DNA from: Vibrio hannami
GTDB lineage: Bacteria; Pseudomonadota; Gammaproteobacteria; Enterobacterales; Vibrionaceae
Reading direction: 5' to 3'
DNA: 64,000 nucleotides
NCBI RefSeq assembly: GCF_029589055.1
Contig: NZ_JARQZP010000007.1
Coordinates: 2,046,001 to 2,110,000 of the forward strand
Shown here: positions 62,399 to 64,000 of the stretch, one piece after another
Layout: each line of letters begins with the position of its first letter
Numbering within the stretch: position 1 is the stretch's first letter
Translations under genes and position numbers: made by a program
The notes under the pieces: model-generated
What the model was told of the DNA's origin: nothing
Database searches by the model: none
The model's input: only the letters and a program-made list of their open reading frames with translations

Positions 62399-63620
62399 AT
62401 AGTACGACGCCCCCAAAACTAAAGCTTTTTTACTGGAAAGGAATTAACGCTGCAGGCAAGATTCTCGCATCAAAACAACTTGCTTTCACAGAAACTGAAA
62501 TCAGAGAAGAGCTAGTTAAAAACCAGATTAAGCTGATAAAAATCCGGTCTCGTTTACCTTCAACATATACTCAAGTCAGGAACCGGATTACAGAATCAGA
62601 CATCCACCATTTAACAAAACAGCTGGCTACAATGTTATCCGCCAGCATTCCGATAACACAGGCCTTACGCCTATTACAGAGCAATAGCGAAAAAGCGAGT
62701 ATTCACTCACTTCTTTCAACCATTATTCGTAGAATAGAGTCTGGAACATCGCTATCCGAGGCAATGCGTGATGCTCACCCTCGTTTTACTGGCATTTATT
62801 CCGATTTAATTGAAGCTGGAGAAACAACAGGAAAACTGCCCGAACTACTGGATCGCATTGCTATCTATCAGCAAAAAAATGCTGATTTAAAAAAGAATCT
62901 ACAAAAGGCAATGACCTATCCCTCACTGGTATGCATTGTTGCTATTGCTGTTCTTTCTTTGATGCTTGTAGTTGTAATTCCAGAGTTTGAAGATATGTTT
63001 ACCAGTGTGAATGCAGAACTCCCTAAAGCAACTCGATACCTGCTAACTACTTCTGAATGGTTTAGAGAACACTTTACGAAGATAGTTTAATTTTAGTAGC
63101 CACTGCTCTATTTATTCAGCAGTTCTATAAAAAGTCAGAAAAGTTAAAGTATGGAATAGACAAGATGGCATCTCGGCTTCCTATCATGGGAACTATTATC
63201 GCAAAGTCATCCATTGCCCGCTTCAGCAGAACACTAGCAACAGGATTTAGCTCCGGAGTTCCAATAGTCAATGCACTAAACCTTTCTGTTAAATCCGTAA
63301 ACAATGTTTATTATCAGAAAGTAATGACCCAAATTCTCATCTCCGCAACCTCTGGAACCTCAATTCATCAGGCGATGAGAGATACAGGAGAGTTTCCCTC
63401 ACTTGCAGTACAGTTGGTGATGTCTGGCGAGGAGACAGGCACCTTAGATACTATGTTGGTTCGTCTCGCTGATATGTATGAATCGGATATTGATGATTTG
63501 GTGGAAAACCTGGGTAAAGCTATTGAGCCAATTCTTATTGTTATACTCGGCGTTGTTTTAGGCGCTATTGTTCTTTCGCTATATCTACCAATCTTTAACT
63601 TACTGAGTGTGTTAGGGTAG
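62383..63620 (+). CDS. pilC: Pilus platform protein PilC, frameshifted
   Basis: Inner-membrane platform of the GspF family. First part: FYWKGINAAGKILASKQLAFTETEIREEL, then T2SSF domain 1 (HHLTKQLATMLSASIPITQALRLL, GIYSDLIEAGETTGKLPELLDRI) with a membrane helix, ending out of frame at 63090 (TKIV then TAA). Second part: ARFSRTLATGFSSGVPIVNAL...VMSGEETGTLDTML and the last helices. The break is at T3 (63086-63088); T4 gives TKIVLILVATALFIQQ and 412 aa. The ATG at 62392 is an alternative start. Overlaps pilB by 16 nt. Confidence 0.9.
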
Positions 63621-63654
63621 AATCACTCCCAATCAGTCCAGAACGAGTAAAAAA

Positions 63655-64000
63655 ATGGAATTGTTGTACATCTACCCCTGGCTTTTTCCCTTATTAGCGA
63701 CAGTTTTGGGGTTAATTGTCGGTAGCTTTCTTAATGTTGTCATCCACCGGCTCCCAATCATGATGGAACATGAATGGAAACAGGATTGTGCCGAAACCTT
63801 TCCAGAGCTGAATATCCCTGTTGAGAAAGATACATTTAATCTAAGTACTCCTCGTTCTCGCTGCCCTAATTGCGATACGCCTATCAGAGTCATCGATAAC
63901 ATTCCTGTTTTGAGTTGGCTGATGCTGAGAGGTAAGTGCCATAACTGCTCTAACCCTATCAGCGCGCGATATCCGTTAATTGAACTGCTCACATCGCTGA
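63655..64000 (+). CDS. pilD: Prepilin peptidase PilD, 3' partial
   Basis: Aspartic peptidase/N-methylase of type IV pilus and type II secretion substrates. Open to the window's right edge, so only about 115 residues are seen. N-terminal helix with VLGLIVGSFLNVVIHRLP, then the cytoplasmic zinc domain with CPNC (after PRSR) and CHNC (GKCHNCSNPISARYPLIELLTS). The catalytic Asp residues lie beyond the edge. The ATG is 34 nt after the pilC stop, although the ribosome site is weak. Confidence 0.93.
   Translation, partial: MELLYIYPWLFPLLATVLGLIVGSFLNVVIHRLPIMMEHEWKQDCAETFPELNIPVEKDTFNLSTPRSRCPNCDTPIRVIDNIPVLSWLMLRGKCHNCSNPISARYPLIELLTSL

Noticed and set aside
1..64000. CRISPR array, tRNA, rRNA, insertion sequence, prophage or integron
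   Set aside because: No regularly spaced repeats, no cloverleaf or rRNA segments recognised, no transposase, integrase or phage genes; gene content is core genome throughout.

Overview
The window is chromosomal core DNA from a Vibrio, very probably the large chromosome. The evidence is the set of recognisable proteins: a LuxR/HapR/OpaR-family quorum-sensing master regulator, VpsR, HlyU, NptA-type Na/Pi transport and a PilABCD type IV pilus cluster, all with Vibrio-like sequences, together with gammaproteobacterial gene orders (fkpB-ispH-lspA-ileS-ribF, rppH-ptsP-lgt-thyA beside mutH, dksA-gluQ-pcnB-folK-panBC, pdhR-aceEF-lpd). I see no prophage, insertion sequence, integron, CRISPR array, rRNA or tRNA. 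Putting luxR directly beside lpd looks more like the harveyi/parahaemolyticus arrangement than V. cholerae, but that is from memory.

Layout. 0-7.5 kb: btsS-btsR (pyruvate-sensing two-component system), peptidoglycan-recycling genes nagZ, anmK and murQ, a small lipoprotein, and a CstA-family transporter preceded by three evenly spaced BtsR-type operator repeats. 7.5-16 kb: two dispersed palindromic repeats, then ispH, fkpB, lspA, ileS, ribF and murJ on the minus strand, with rpsT divergent. 16-25 kb: hlyU, nhaR, nptA, then thyA-lgt-yfcA-ptsP-rppH on the minus strand, and a 600-bp rppH-mutH intergenic region with DnaA boxes, an IHF site and clustered GATC, in the same place as E. coli DARS2. 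25-32 kb: small conserved proteins, tas, a leader-ORF/hairpin/DUF1127 unit, vpsR, acnB. 32-40 kb: patatin/beta-barrel protein, mrcB, hrpB. 40-47 kb: sfsA, dksA, gluQ, pcnB (with a conserved AUU start), folK, panB, panC, yadG-yadH. 47-64 kb: SulP transporter, carbonic anhydrase, hpt, luxR with a Qrr pairing site, lpd, aceF, aceE, pdhR with its operator, ampD, nadC, pilABCD (pilD runs off the end).

Themes. Pyruvate runs through the window: sensing (BtsSR), probable uptake (CstA), oxidation (AceEF-Lpd) and its repressor PdhR. Cell-wall turnover is the second: NagZ, AnmK, MurQ, AmpD, MurJ and PBP1B. Biofilm and surface behaviour (VpsR, LuxR, type IV pili) is the third.

Sequence quality. Nine genes (ileS, vpsR, the patatin gene, mrcB, panB, panC, yadH, yadG, pilC) carry ten apparent frameshifts, nearly all 1-nt length changes in homopolymer runs. 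Restoring one base at each gives proteins of normal family length. Because ileS is essential, I read most of these as sequencing or assembly errors, and I give full gene spans with the break marked. No clearly new system is present. The best leads are the DARS2-like region, the BtsR operator array, the AUU start of pcnB and the leader-ORF/hairpin/DUF1127 unit.
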